A stretch of 49,561 nucleotides of DNA, from NCBI GenBank assembly GCA_021740785.1, contig JAIOZI010000035.1:1-49561 (forward strand), read 5' to 3'. Of the stretch, positions 1-8,271 are shown in pieces. The notes under the pieces were generated by a model. That model saw nothing but the letters and a program-made list of their open reading frames with translations. It ran no database searches and was not told the DNA's origin. Source of the stretch: Melioribacteraceae bacterium. Its GTDB lineage: Bacteria > Bacteroidota > Ignavibacteria > Ignavibacteriales > Melioribacteraceae. The stretch's first letter is position 1. Every line of letters starts with the position of its first letter. The translations under genes were made by a program, and so were the position numbers.

Positions 1-244
1 TCGATGCTTCGCTAGTGGTTGTCTTTTCAATTTTCAAGCTTTTGCCCATTGATACGAATTGATCTGTTGCCCAGGTTAATGTTGCTCCACCCGGCTCGGC
101 TCCTTTCGTCCAATACGACGGTAAATCTTGCTCGAAACTACCGACTTCGTTAATGCCGCTCTGAGCATTTAACGAGATAAATCCTAGTAAAAGGATAATT
201 AAAAACCCATGTACCCACTTAAAGGTTTTAATTAATTTCAGCAT
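1..244 (-). CDS. Secreted protein, N-terminal part only (cut by window edge)
   Basis: The reading frame starts at ATG 244 and runs off the left edge, giving 81 codons. A strong Shine-Dalgarno (AGGAGG) lies just upstream, inside the end of the dehydrogenase gene, which it overlaps by 17 bp. The first ~28 residues form a signal peptide (basic start, LIILLLGFISL core, cleavage near NAQ). The mature start (SFEQDLPSYWTKG...) resembles the opening of a carbohydrate-binding-like beta-sandwich found at the front of secreted Ignavibacteria proteins; this is a resemblance by eye, not a search. It is the third gene of the LacI-dehydrogenase operon, which suggests a role with extracellular glycans. The C-terminal domain and the true function lie outside the window. 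Confidence 0.72.
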   Translation of the reverse strand, partial: MLKLIKTFKWVHGFLIILLLGFISLNAQSGINEVGSFEQDLPSYWTKGAEPGGATLTWATDQFVSMGKSLKIEKTTTSEAS

Positions 245-1268
245 AACTCCTCCTCTTGTTGTTTGTTAATTGAGATTTAATAACATTGGAACGATTATCT
301 CTTTTAAAAATATCATTGATATTCTTCAGCGGGATTTGATTTGAGACTAATCTGGAAACATCTATTTTACCTGTAATCAACAGGTTTACTGCTCTTTCAA
401 AAGTAAACGGGTTTAAAAACGAATTGTGAATTTTTATTTCTTTCCTGAATAATTCATGCAGATTTAGATTAACATATTCATTTGATTGTGCGAGACCGAA
501 AATAACTACGCATCCGCCTTTATTCACTAGGTTAACAGCTAGTTCAACAGATTCACTACTACCTACACACTCAATTGCAACATCAGATCCACCGTGTGTA
601 AATTCATCAATAATCTCTTTTATATTATTTTCAACCGGCGATAGAGTTAAATCGGCTCCGTACTTTTTTGCCATATCTCTTTTGAATTCAACAGGCTCAA
701 TAACAACGATTTTCGAAGCGCCGGAAAGTTTAGCGAGTTGCATCATCATCAGACCAATTGATCCGCCGCCAATTATTACTACCGAATCACCCGGCTGTAT
801 TTCTGCCTGATGAATTCCCCTCAAACAACAAGAAAGCGGCTCGGCAAATGCAAGCGCTGAAAGATCAGAATTTTCAGGTAATTTATAAATTTGAGAAGAT
901 GGAACAATTGAATACTCAGCAAATCCCCCGTTTAAAGTTACACCGAGCGCTTGATGATTTTCGCAGAACTGCACAAGCCCTTTTCTGCAAAATCTGCAAT
1001 AACCACAATAAATATTTGGATCGATTGCTACTTTATCACCGGCGGAAATGTTATTAACATCATTAGCTTTATCGATTACCGTACCGGAGTATTCATGTCC
1101 TAAAATAACCGGAATTTCAGCATGGGCATTGCCGTTAAGAATATGAAAATCAGTTCCGCAGATTCCGCAATAGTTCACCTCGATAAGCACTTCACCTTGC
1201 TTCAGTTTCTCCAATGAATATTCTTCAATGTTGAGAAAACTTGATCCATTATAGACTGCAGCTATCAT
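228..1268 (-). CDS. Zinc-dependent medium-chain alcohol/polyol dehydrogenase
   Basis: 346 aa, a normal length for MDR-superfamily sorbitol/threonine-dehydrogenase-like enzymes, which oxidise a sugar alcohol or similar hydroxyl using NAD(P). Visible features are the catalytic zinc site (CGICGTD with C37, then GHEY with H58/E59), the four-cysteine structural zinc lobe (C88, C91, C94, C102), and the Rossmann motif VIIGGGSIGLMMMQLA near residue 165. The gene starts 7 bp after the LacI-type regulator stop and overlaps the next secreted-protein gene, so the three are co-transcribed. The substrate cannot be read from sequence; the operon context suggests a carbohydrate or polyol. A family-level call is secure, the specific enzyme is not. 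Confidence 0.9.
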   Translation of the reverse strand: MIAAVYNGSSFLNIEEYSLEKLKQGEVLIEVNYCGICGTDFHILNGNAHAEIPVILGHEYSGTVIDKANDVNNISAGDKVAIDPNIYCGYCRFCRKGLVQFCENHQALGVTLNGGFAEYSIVPSSQIYKLPENSDLSALAFAEPLSCCLRGIHQAEIQPGDSVVIIGGGSIGLMMMQLAKLSGASKIVVIEPVEFKRDMAKKYGADLTLSPVENNIKEIIDEFTHGGSDVAIECVGSSESVELAVNLVNKGGCVVIFGLAQSNEYVNLNLHELFRKEIKIHNSFLNPFTFERAVNLLITGKIDVSRLVSNQIPLKNINDIFKRDNRSNVIKSQLTNNKRRSYAEIN

Positions 1269-1275
1269 ATAGCCT

Positions 1276-2292
1276 TTATATTTTTCTTGTTGATTTACGA
1301 ATAATTAATTCCACCGGAACAAGGACTATTTTTGATTTTGTTTCTTTATTCTGTATCGATTCTTTCATTATCTTAAATGCCTCAGCGCCGAGATCAAACT
1401 TTGGTACTCTTATTGTTGAGAGAGGCGGATCCAATAATAAGTCTGCTTCAACATCATCAAATCCGATAATAGAAACATCATCGGGTATCGAATAACCGTT
1501 ATCTTTTAAGTAGTGCATCACCCCGATAGCCATTGCGTCGTTACAAGCAAATACTGCGGTTATATTTTTATTTTTTGTGAAAATACTTTTTGCCGCATCA
1601 TATCCATTCTGCCTATCCGGGTAGGGGGATATTGTGTGTATAATATTCTTATTGAAATTAATTCCAGCATTATCAAGAGCACGCGTGTACCCTGTGAGGC
1701 GGTCTCTTATACTCGGATGAGAAATATCACCGCCGATAAATGCAATTTTTTTATGTCCATATTCAATTAAATGATTTGTAGCGAGAAGACCGCCATGAAT
1801 GTTATCAATCAAAACGACAGGATATTTTTGTCTTTCCGGTTTATAATCAACAAAAGTTAGGGGAAGTTTGTATTCGGATAATTTTGAAAGGAGTTCTTCA
1901 GGGACTTTACCTGCAACAATAAGTCCATCTATACTCCGCTCAAGAATAAATCTGGGAAGAGAATTATTATTATTGTAAGTAGAAGGAACAGTTGCGAGTA
2001 ATATATAATAGTTGGTATTGCCTGCTTCAAATTCAGAACCAAGAAATATTCTGGTATAAAAAGGTTCTGTTCGTAAAAAGTGATCGTCTGTTAAGAGGAA
2101 ACCAATGTTACCGGTTTTCTGTGATACAAGATCGCGAGCTGATTTTGAAGGGTGATAATCGAGTTCTTTGATTACCTTTAGTACTTTTCTCTTTGTTTCA
2201 GGTGATATTCGATTATTGCCGTTAATTACTAGTGACACTGTGGCGGTTGAAACTTTCGCTTTAAGAGCTACATCTTTAATGGTAACTGCCAT
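1276..2292 (-). CDS. LacI-family transcriptional regulator
   Basis: 338 aa. The N-terminal LacI helix-turn-helix and hinge are clear (IKDVALKAKVSTATVSLVI, then LDYHPSKSARDL). A periplasmic-binding-protein-like sensor domain fills residues ~60-335 (GNIGFLL, VDYKPERQKYPVVLIDN, IAFIGGD, FACNDAMAIGVM, DDVSIIGFDD). It is the first gene of an operon with a zinc dehydrogenase and a secreted protein. Its own promoter is flanked by two identical operators (TTAATCGTTTAA and its reverse complement), a typical arrangement for an autoregulated repressor that releases DNA on binding a sugar. The effector is unknown; a sugar or polyol is inferred from the family and neighbours. Confidence 0.95.
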   Translation of the reverse strand: MAVTIKDVALKAKVSTATVSLVINGNNRISPETKRKVLKVIKELDYHPSKSARDLVSQKTGNIGFLLTDDHFLRTEPFYTRIFLGSEFEAGNTNYYILLATVPSTYNNNNSLPRFILERSIDGLIVAGKVPEELLSKLSEYKLPLTFVDYKPERQKYPVVLIDNIHGGLLATNHLIEYGHKKIAFIGGDISHPSIRDRLTGYTRALDNAGINFNKNIIHTISPYPDRQNGYDAAKSIFTKNKNITAVFACNDAMAIGVMHYLKDNGYSIPDDVSIIGFDDVEADLLLDPPLSTIRVPKFDLGAEAFKIMKESIQNKETKSKIVLVPVELIIRKSTRKI

Positions 2293-2304
2293 CGATTTAC
2301 CCGT

Positions 2305-2316
2305 TTAATCGTTTAA
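2305..2316. promoter_or_regulatory. Proximal LacI-type operator (O1)
   Basis: TTAATCGTTTAA, a near-palindrome with a central CG as LacI-family operators have. It sits 13 bp upstream of the regulator's start codon and just downstream of the predicted transcription start. It is an exact reverse complement of the sequence at 2412-2423. Confidence 0.65.
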
Positions 2317-2325
2317 CTAATTATC

Positions 2326-2354
2326 AATATAATTATGGAATTGGCTTTTGTCAA
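2326..2354 (-). promoter_or_regulatory. Sigma-70-type promoter of the LacI-dehydrogenase operon
   Basis: Reading the minus strand, TTGACA (2354-2349) is followed after exactly 17 bp by TATATT (2331-2326). That is a near-consensus -35/-10 pair, placing the transcription start near 2319, immediately before O1. Confidence 0.7.
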
Positions 2355-2411
2355 GTATTATTTTTCCCCATGAATAAAGCTTATTGCGACCTACATCTCC
2401 TATTTGTTAAG

Positions 2412-2423
2412 TTAAACGATTAA
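2412..2423. promoter_or_regulatory. Distal LacI-type operator (O2)
   Basis: TTAAACGATTAA, the exact reverse complement of O1. The centres of O1 and O2 are 107 bp apart, close to ten helical turns, with the promoter between them. This geometry suits repression by a looped tetramer or paired dimers. Confidence 0.6.
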
Positions 2424-2491
2424 TTTATTCTTCTTTTTGAGCTGTATTACCTCCAATTAAATATGAATTCTTTTGACATTTATCCATAATT

Positions 2492-2548
2492 AAAAATGAT
2501 TTCAATAAATCATTTATCCCCTTTAGCGGCAAAGCTAAAATCATTTTT
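2492..2548. repeat. Nested, mutually exclusive inverted repeats
   Basis: AAAAATGATTT (2492-2502) is perfectly complementary to AAATCATTTTT (2538-2548). Its core AAATGATTT (2494-2502) is also complementary to AAATCATTT (2507-2515). A further 6-bp hairpin TTTAGC/GCTAAA (2522-2527/2534-2539) lies inside. The first arm can therefore pair with either of two partners. Confidence 0.5.
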
Positions 2549-2979
2549 CAACGTATCCTTTATCTTGATATAATCACTTTCCACATTATCATAAATATTC
2601 TGTTATAGATGAAGTGAAAGATTTTTATCTAATCAAGTCAATGGTTACATAAAGATAGGTTTGTGCGGAAACGTTTAGAAATATTTCGTCAGCAATTTTA
2701 GTTTACTTGTTGTGATGTTTAATCAGAAAATAATTGCTGCTAATTATTTAGTTTGATAACAGTTCTAAGAAAAATGTGTTTTATACTTTTTGATATGTGA
2801 ATAAATGACATATCAATCACAAATTCACTTATTCTCATTAAATATATATGATACAAAAACGGTCAAAGATATAAGATACAAAGTGATTTCAAGAAAAGTA
2901 TAAAGGTATATTGAATATTCAATGAACAATTAACAATTGGATAAAAGTGTGAAGGGAAATCAAGTTTTAATAAATTATC

Positions 2980-3071
2980 GGTAAGGAGCCGCACACTATG
3001 AGGTGGGCTGCTAATTGGGGAGTCAGATCACTTCACCGAGTTTAATGCGGTTTTTGGTGCGACCCCTTACC
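2980..3071. mobile_element. MITE-like 92-bp element with 15-bp imperfect terminal inverted repeats
   Basis: The left end reads GGTAAGGAGCCGCAC. The right end, read on the opposite strand, is GGTAAGGGGTCGCAC; the two match at 13 of 15 positions. The element is more GC-rich than its surroundings and contains no ORF. No clear target-site duplication is visible directly at the ends. It may be a miniature transposable element or the joined ends of a lost insertion sequence; a structured RNA is the alternative. Confidence 0.45.
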
Positions 3072-3294
3072 AAAAAATAAATTTTATTCTGCTTCTTATT
3101 ATACCAAAACAAATAAATCTTGTTTCTAGTTTCCTAAAATACTAAAAAAATAATTATAAATCTGACCGGTAATAATTCATTTCAAGTATAAAAATATACT
3201 CGGTCATTAATACCGATCAGAATTGTCTCTTCTTGCCCACGAAGCCCTCGCCGGCAAATGTAATGATCATATTTTTTTATTAATATTTTACTCA

Positions 3295-6066
3295 TTACTT
3301 AATTAATACCATCTTTTTAACATCGATAAAATCATTCGCACGGATTTTGTAATAATAAATCCCGCTTGATAAATTCGAAGCATCAAATTTTACATTATGA
3401 TGACCTGTACCTAATGATTCATTTAGAATCTCTCCAACTTTTTCTCCGATAGCGTTGAATACAATAATCTCCACTTTAGAATCTTCAGGTAAATCAAAGC
3501 TAATAATTGAGGATGGATTAAACGGATTCGGATAATTCTGATAAAGCAAGTAGTTAGAAATTACCGCATCATTGCTTACGCTTACTATCGAATCTCCGGC
3601 AACAAACATGTAGGTACCGGATCTCACCCAGTTCCAGTCCTCATCATTCTGATCAATTATAAAATAATAAGTCGAACCTGTTGTAAGATTATCTAAAGTC
3701 AGTGAATGCTCGAGCACAAATCCTTCCGGTTCCATTGCTTCAAAAGGAAAACCGCTCGATGTATCGTTCTCGGCATAGAAGATAAATCCGTTTGCAGGTA
3801 CTGTTGTCTTCCAATCAATTTGAGTATCGGTTTCGCTGATGTTTGTCATCTCAACATCGTATATTTCAAATGGCGGAGGAGTTGACTGACCAACATAGAT
3901 TTTTCGTGACGATGCACCGTCAACTATACACTGATACATACCGAAATTATCTTCCGAAAGCCCGGTGTTAATGGTAAGCTGATTTGTAGTCTCACCATCG
4001 ATATCAGTTCCATCCTTCTGCCATTGATATTCGGTACCTGTTAATTCTGATTCGAATACAGTAGAAAAACTGCTGTATGTTCCGGCAGGTAAAAGAATTT
4101 TTTGATCTTCGGTACCAACCAATTTTGTTAATGCTGCGCCATAATTTCCGTCATTGATAAGATCGCCGTAGACGAAAAAGTTTATATCGTAACTCGAGGG
4201 ATAAATCAATCCATGATTTGTAAAATTACCGTATGAATTAACCGATGAGTTTCCCATGTTGGTTAAAGTATCGGCGTTAATTACTTCGCCATAAAATGAT
4301 GTTCCGGTACCGTTAACCACAGAATATCCTTTCAACACAACATCATATAAATTACATCTTAAATAGAAAGATTGAAAAAAATCACCGCTCATATGGATAG
4401 CGTTTCCGCCGCCGGTAATTTTAGTTGTAATATCGGCAATATTCGATCCGACTCTTACATTTTCAAGATACAAATCGTAACCGTTTGATAGATCAATATT
4501 CTGAGCAACGATATTGTTGAGGCTAGACTTCAAGTAAAGATCACTCGCTGCTATTACATTGCTTTCAAGCGCATTGAATCCGGGATAAAAATCAATCCAA
4601 TTTCCGTTAAGTGTAGATAAATTATGGTCATTAGTACCCATAAAATTTAGAGTGTTAACCTGGCAAAGACCATCATTGACAAAATCATTATAAATGTTAA
4701 ACGATACCCTGTAACCGTTCTGCATCATAATTTCACCGCTATTGGTAAAGTTTCCGAATACATCAACATAGCGTTCATGGTTAGCATATATCGTATCGAT
4801 GTTAGTTACTTCACCGTAAAAATCAACATCTGCACCAATTACGGAAAGACCTCTCAGATAAACATCATAGAGTTCGCAATATTCATAAAATGAATTAATA
4901 CCGCCGCTCATAAAAATCGAATTTCCTGCCCCGGTAATTTTTGTTTTTATGTCTGCAGAAGTCCAGCCTAACCGCAGGTTATTTAAGTAGAGATTGTAAC
5001 CACCGCTTAAATCAATATCTGCGGCAACCAGATAATTTAAATTTGCCATTAAATAAAGATCACTTGCAGCAATTACTTTACTTTCCATTGCGTTGAATTC
5101 GGAAAAAAAGTGAATCCAATTCTCGCCAGAAGTTGTAACATAATGATCGTCGGTTCCGAGAAAATTTATATCATCAACTTCACAAATCCCATTGTTAACA
5201 AAATCATTCCAAAGATTTAGAGAAACTCTATAACCGCTGTTGATAAGTATTTTACCGTTATTCGTAAAGTTTCCGTTTACATCAACATAACGGTAATGAT
5301 TTGCAACCAACGTATCCGTGTTTACCATTTCACCGTAGAAATCAACATCCAATCCTATGATTGAATAGCCCGTAAAATTAACGTTATATAAATCGCACCT
5401 TTCATAATAGGGCGTGTTACCGCTCATATGAATAGAGTTTCCGCCCCCGGTAATTTTGGTTCTAATACCCTCGTTGGTAAAGTAATAGTCACTTCCTATT
5501 CTAACATTTTTGACGTATAAATCGTAACCGCCCGAAATATCGAATTCGGTGACCACTAAATTCGGGAAAGCATTTGCAGTTATATAAATATCAGAGGTTG
5601 CAACCACCCTGGATTCAAATGCAAAAATGTGATTATAAGGATCAAAGATTACACCGGGTGCAGTACTCAGATGATGATCAGCCGTACCGGTAAATGTTAA
5701 ATCCCCCGTCCAATCAGCATTAATCGTAAGATCACCACCTATTTCGATTTCAAAATTTGCTCCGGCTGTACTATTCAGTGGTCCATCCATAATTACATTT
5801 TCGGTTATTTTAATTGTACTGTTCCAGCCGTCTTCAAGACTGCCGTCGGCTGTAACGTACAGATTTCGAATTGTTGGGACATCAAAATTAAGAATTACCG
5901 GTCCTTGTATCACAACCGAATCCGTGCTTGTTGGAACATCCTCCCCTATCCAAGTTGTTTGATGCTCCCAGTTTCCACCAACAGTTGTGGAGTATATTAC
6001 TTGTGCTTTAAGCTCTCCGCTTAAGAAAATTGTTAATAGAATTAGTATCATTTTTGAATAACTCAT
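3295..6066 (-). CDS. T9SS-exported tandem-repeat protein with Ig/FN3-like and sorting domains
   Basis: 923 aa, starting at an ATG with an AGGAG ribosome site. A signal peptide (residues 1-~21, cleavage near LKAQ) is followed by a lead-in (~22-126), three tandem repeats of 173-177 residues (127-303, 304-476, 477-650), an Ig-like segment (~660-745, YQWQKDGTDI, GMYQCIVDG), an FN3-like domain (~750-840), and the type-A C-terminal sorting domain (~845-923, YQNYPNPFNP...SSGIYYYKI). The repeats look beta-helical (ITGGGNSIHMSG, GNFTNNG). It is the last gene of the cargo operon, 31 bp after its neighbour. A cell-surface or secreted structural/adhesive role is likely; no catalytic motif was recognised. 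Confidence 0.88.
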   Translation of the reverse strand: MSYSKMILILLTIFLSGELKAQVIYSTTVGGNWEHQTTWIGEDVPTSTDSVVIQGPVILNFDVPTIRNLYVTADGSLEDGWNSTIKITENVIMDGPLNSTAGANFEIEIGGDLTINADWTGDLTFTGTADHHLSTAPGVIFDPYNHIFAFESRVVATSDIYITANAFPNLVVTEFDISGGYDLYVKNVRIGSDYYFTNEGIRTKITGGGNSIHMSGNTPYYERCDLYNVNFTGYSIIGLDVDFYGEMVNTDTLVANHYRYVDVNGNFTNNGKILINSGYRVSLNLWNDFVNNGICEVDDINFLGTDDHYVTTSGENWIHFFSEFNAMESKVIAASDLYLMANLNYLVAADIDLSGGYNLYLNNLRLGWTSADIKTKITGAGNSIFMSGGINSFYEYCELYDVYLRGLSVIGADVDFYGEVTNIDTIYANHERYVDVFGNFTNSGEIMMQNGYRVSFNIYNDFVNDGLCQVNTLNFMGTNDHNLSTLNGNWIDFYPGFNALESNVIAASDLYLKSSLNNIVAQNIDLSNGYDLYLENVRVGSNIADITTKITGGGNAIHMSGDFFQSFYLRCNLYDVVLKGYSVVNGTGTSFYGEVINADTLTNMGNSSVNSYGNFTNHGLIYPSSYDINFFVYGDLINDGNYGAALTKLVGTEDQKILLPAGTYSSFSTVFESELTGTEYQWQKDGTDIDGETTNQLTINTGLSEDNFGMYQCIVDGASSRKIYVGQSTPPPFEIYDVEMTNISETDTQIDWKTTVPANGFIFYAENDTSSGFPFEAMEPEGFVLEHSLTLDNLTTGSTYYFIIDQNDEDWNWVRSGTYMFVAGDSIVSVSNDAVISNYLLYQNYPNPFNPSSIISFDLPEDSKVEIIVFNAIGEKVGEILNESLGTGHHNVKFDASNLSSGIYYYKIRANDFIDVKKMVLIK
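4117..5688 (-). repeat. Three ~174-residue tandem protein repeats (coding)
   Basis: Within the 923-aa cargo protein, units begin at GTADHH, GTDDHY and GTNDHN. They share the order 'SDLYL...DLSGGYDLYL...TKITGGGNSIHMSG...LYDV...DFYGE...YVDV.GNFTN.G...NDFVN.G'. A fourth GTEDQ start follows at residue 651 but diverges into the Ig-like domain. Confidence 0.85.
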
Positions 6067-6097
6067 TCTATACTCCTATTTTTATTAAACAAGTCAA

Positions 6098-8251
6098 TTA
6101 CTTCAGCAACAGCATCTTACGAATCAGAACATTAGTATCAGTTTGAAGCGTGTAAAGGTATATTCCACTTGCTAATTGTGAAGCATCGAAAACTATTCTA
6201 TATTCACCTGCTTTTTTAAATTCATTTACCAGCGCAGAAATTTCCTCGCCAATTGAGTTGTAAATCTTGAGCTGAATGAAATTATCTTCCGGGATCGAAT
6301 AACTAATTATTGTAATTGGATTAAACGGATTCGGATAATTTTGATATAATTTATAATCAGTTACAATTTCACCCGAAGATTTATTTTCTTTCACATCAAC
6401 TACACCGCCGTTAGATGTATGAATGATTCCATCCTTAGCCGCCCACATATTCGATCCGTCCTGCACATGCAGATCAACAATAGGACCAATTATATTCCAA
6501 GTGCCACCGCCGTCATTCGATTTGTAAAAGATTCCTTGAAAGTAAACATAAACGCTCGACGTACTTTTCATAATAATCTTGTTACGATAAAACAAATCTG
6601 TACTGCCGTTTCCGTTGAATAGAGATGGAGTCACATCAGTCCATGTATCGCCGCCATCCGCAGATTTTATTATAGTGTTTAATCCGACGGCAAAACAAAC
6701 ATTTTCACCATAACTCATAACTGCGTTGTACGAATCATAAGGAGTTCCGGGTGTGCGGCTGTCCCAAAGCAATCCACCGTTCGTGGCTTTAAGAATTGTA
6801 TTATTATCACCGACAGCCCAGCCGGTATTTTCGTCATAAAAATAAATACCTCTGATGGATTGGGAATTGGAACTTATTTGTGGACCCCACGTTTCTGCGC
6901 CGTCGAGAGTTTTATAAATGCTACCCAAATATCCTGCAGCCCATCCGTATGTTTCATCAACGAAATGGAAATCGAAAGGATTATTTTCGAATGTATAATG
7001 GTCCCAAGATAATCCGCCGTCAGTAGTTTCTAAAAATCTTGGCGCTGAAGTAGTTGCATCCAACTGCATATAACCGATTCCAAATCCTTTATTGCTCGTT
7101 AGGAATTGAAATTTCCGAATATCATTTAGTTTTTCTTCGCCATTGTTATGAATAAAATCAAATGCTTCCCACCTTTTCCCGTCGGTTGTTTTTAATAACT
7201 GTTTATAATTCGATGCCCAGCCTTCGGCATTATTTTCGCGCAAATACATATAGTTGATGCTATAATCATATTCTTTAAAATCATCACCGCCATTAGTTGT
7301 TGCAAAAAGCTGCATTCCTGCGGTTGAATTAGACCAACATACAATTCCCCTGCTCTCATCAGAGAATACTGCTTTTCTTGCTAGATTAGTCCCTTCGTAG
7401 GTAAGGCTCCAGTTTTCAGCATGATTTGTAGATTTATATAAACTTCCGTTTAAGGTCATATAAACCACACCATTTACGAGATAAGAAAAATGGGAAGCCG
7501 ATCCAGATAAGCCGGTTTCTAGCGTCTCCCAAGTTGATCCACCGTCGGTAGTTCGATAAATGTAGCCTGCATTTCCTGCAATCAATAGACCTTCATTATC
7601 ATTAATAAATTTGATATCATAAGGAACACCGAGTAGACCGGCATCAACGTCCGTCCATGTTGAACCCATATCAGTAGATTTAATGAGAAAACTTGAACCG
7701 CCGCCTGCCCAAATTATATTGGATTCCGTTATTTCAATTGCTTCGAATAAACTTGATGATTCGTAAATCAGTTCCCAACTATCTCCGCCATCTGAGGTTT
7801 TAATTAAAATACCGGTATATACTCCTGAATCGTAAGCCATACCAACAACAAAACCGATTTCGGAATCGACAAATTTTACATCTTTGAATTGAACCCAAGA
7901 AAATGGTAGAGAAGGATTCTTGCCATGCCAAATTGTACCGCCATTAGATGTTTTTACAATTAGATTTGGATTACCAACGGCATAACCATACATCGAATTC
8001 GGGAAATGTACAGCATTCAAATTTTCTTGGGGATACTCCTCATTAATGTCTCGATTAAATCCAGGATGAAATCCCTCCCAAGATTTACCAACATCAGTTG
8101 AAATCCATATTCCGTTACCTACTGCAACAGCTTTATTCCATTGAATAAAATGTATATCGCGGACATATTTCGGCGTTTGATAATACCACCCTTCTTGAGC
8201 AAATGCAGTAATTGTGAATAGCGATATTAGAAGCAATATTAATCTTTTCAT
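6098..8251 (-). CDS. T9SS-exported BNR/YCF48-type beta-propeller protein
   Basis: 717 aa with ribosome site GAGGAA. The signal peptide is MKRLILLLISLFTITAFAQ. Residues ~25-620 carry many Asp-box/BNR-like turns of the form S/T-x-D-x-G-x-x-W (ISTDVGKSWEG, KTSDGGDSWELI, RTTDGGSTWETL, KSADGGDTWTDV), typical of YCF48/sialidase-like beta-propellers. Residues ~640-717 are the type-A sorting domain (YQNYPNPFNPITIISYSIP...ASGIYLYTL). Asp boxes are structural, so a sialidase activity should not be assumed. It lies in the cargo operon, 20 bp after the preceding gene. Confidence 0.88.
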   Translation of the reverse strand: MKRLILLLISLFTITAFAQEGWYYQTPKYVRDIHFIQWNKAVAVGNGIWISTDVGKSWEGFHPGFNRDINEEYPQENLNAVHFPNSMYGYAVGNPNLIVKTSNGGTIWHGKNPSLPFSWVQFKDVKFVDSEIGFVVGMAYDSGVYTGILIKTSDGGDSWELIYESSSLFEAIEITESNIIWAGGGSSFLIKSTDMGSTWTDVDAGLLGVPYDIKFINDNEGLLIAGNAGYIYRTTDGGSTWETLETGLSGSASHFSYLVNGVVYMTLNGSLYKSTNHAENWSLTYEGTNLARKAVFSDESRGIVCWSNSTAGMQLFATTNGGDDFKEYDYSINYMYLRENNAEGWASNYKQLLKTTDGKRWEAFDFIHNNGEEKLNDIRKFQFLTSNKGFGIGYMQLDATTSAPRFLETTDGGLSWDHYTFENNPFDFHFVDETYGWAAGYLGSIYKTLDGAETWGPQISSNSQSIRGIYFYDENTGWAVGDNNTILKATNGGLLWDSRTPGTPYDSYNAVMSYGENVCFAVGLNTIIKSADGGDTWTDVTPSLFNGNGSTDLFYRNKIIMKSTSSVYVYFQGIFYKSNDGGGTWNIIGPIVDLHVQDGSNMWAAKDGIIHTSNGGVVDVKENKSSGEIVTDYKLYQNYPNPFNPITIISYSIPEDNFIQLKIYNSIGEEISALVNEFKKAGEYRIVFDASQLASGIYLYTLQTDTNVLIRKMLLLK

Positions 8252-8271
8252 TTTTTCCTCTTATTATAAGT

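Larger units (their letters stand above)
2424..3294. other. Gene-free AT-rich spacer
   Basis: No convincing gene on either strand. It holds nested inverted repeats (2492-2548), a short palindrome AAACGTTT (2669-2676) of LacI-operator type, a MITE-like element (2980-3071), a small hairpin TCGGT/ACCGA (3200-3216), and a GC-rich palindromic patch (3233-3257, TTGCC...GGCAA) just beyond the end of the T9SS operon. The last two may contribute to transcription termination of that operon, but neither has a clear U-tract. Confidence 0.6.

Noticed and set aside
2980-3071. tRNA-like reading: 7-bp end stem GGTAAGG/CCTTACC followed by A
   Set aside because: There is no TTCRANY T-loop or anticodon arm at the right distances, and the length (92) fits only a long variable-arm tRNA, which the inner pairing does not support.
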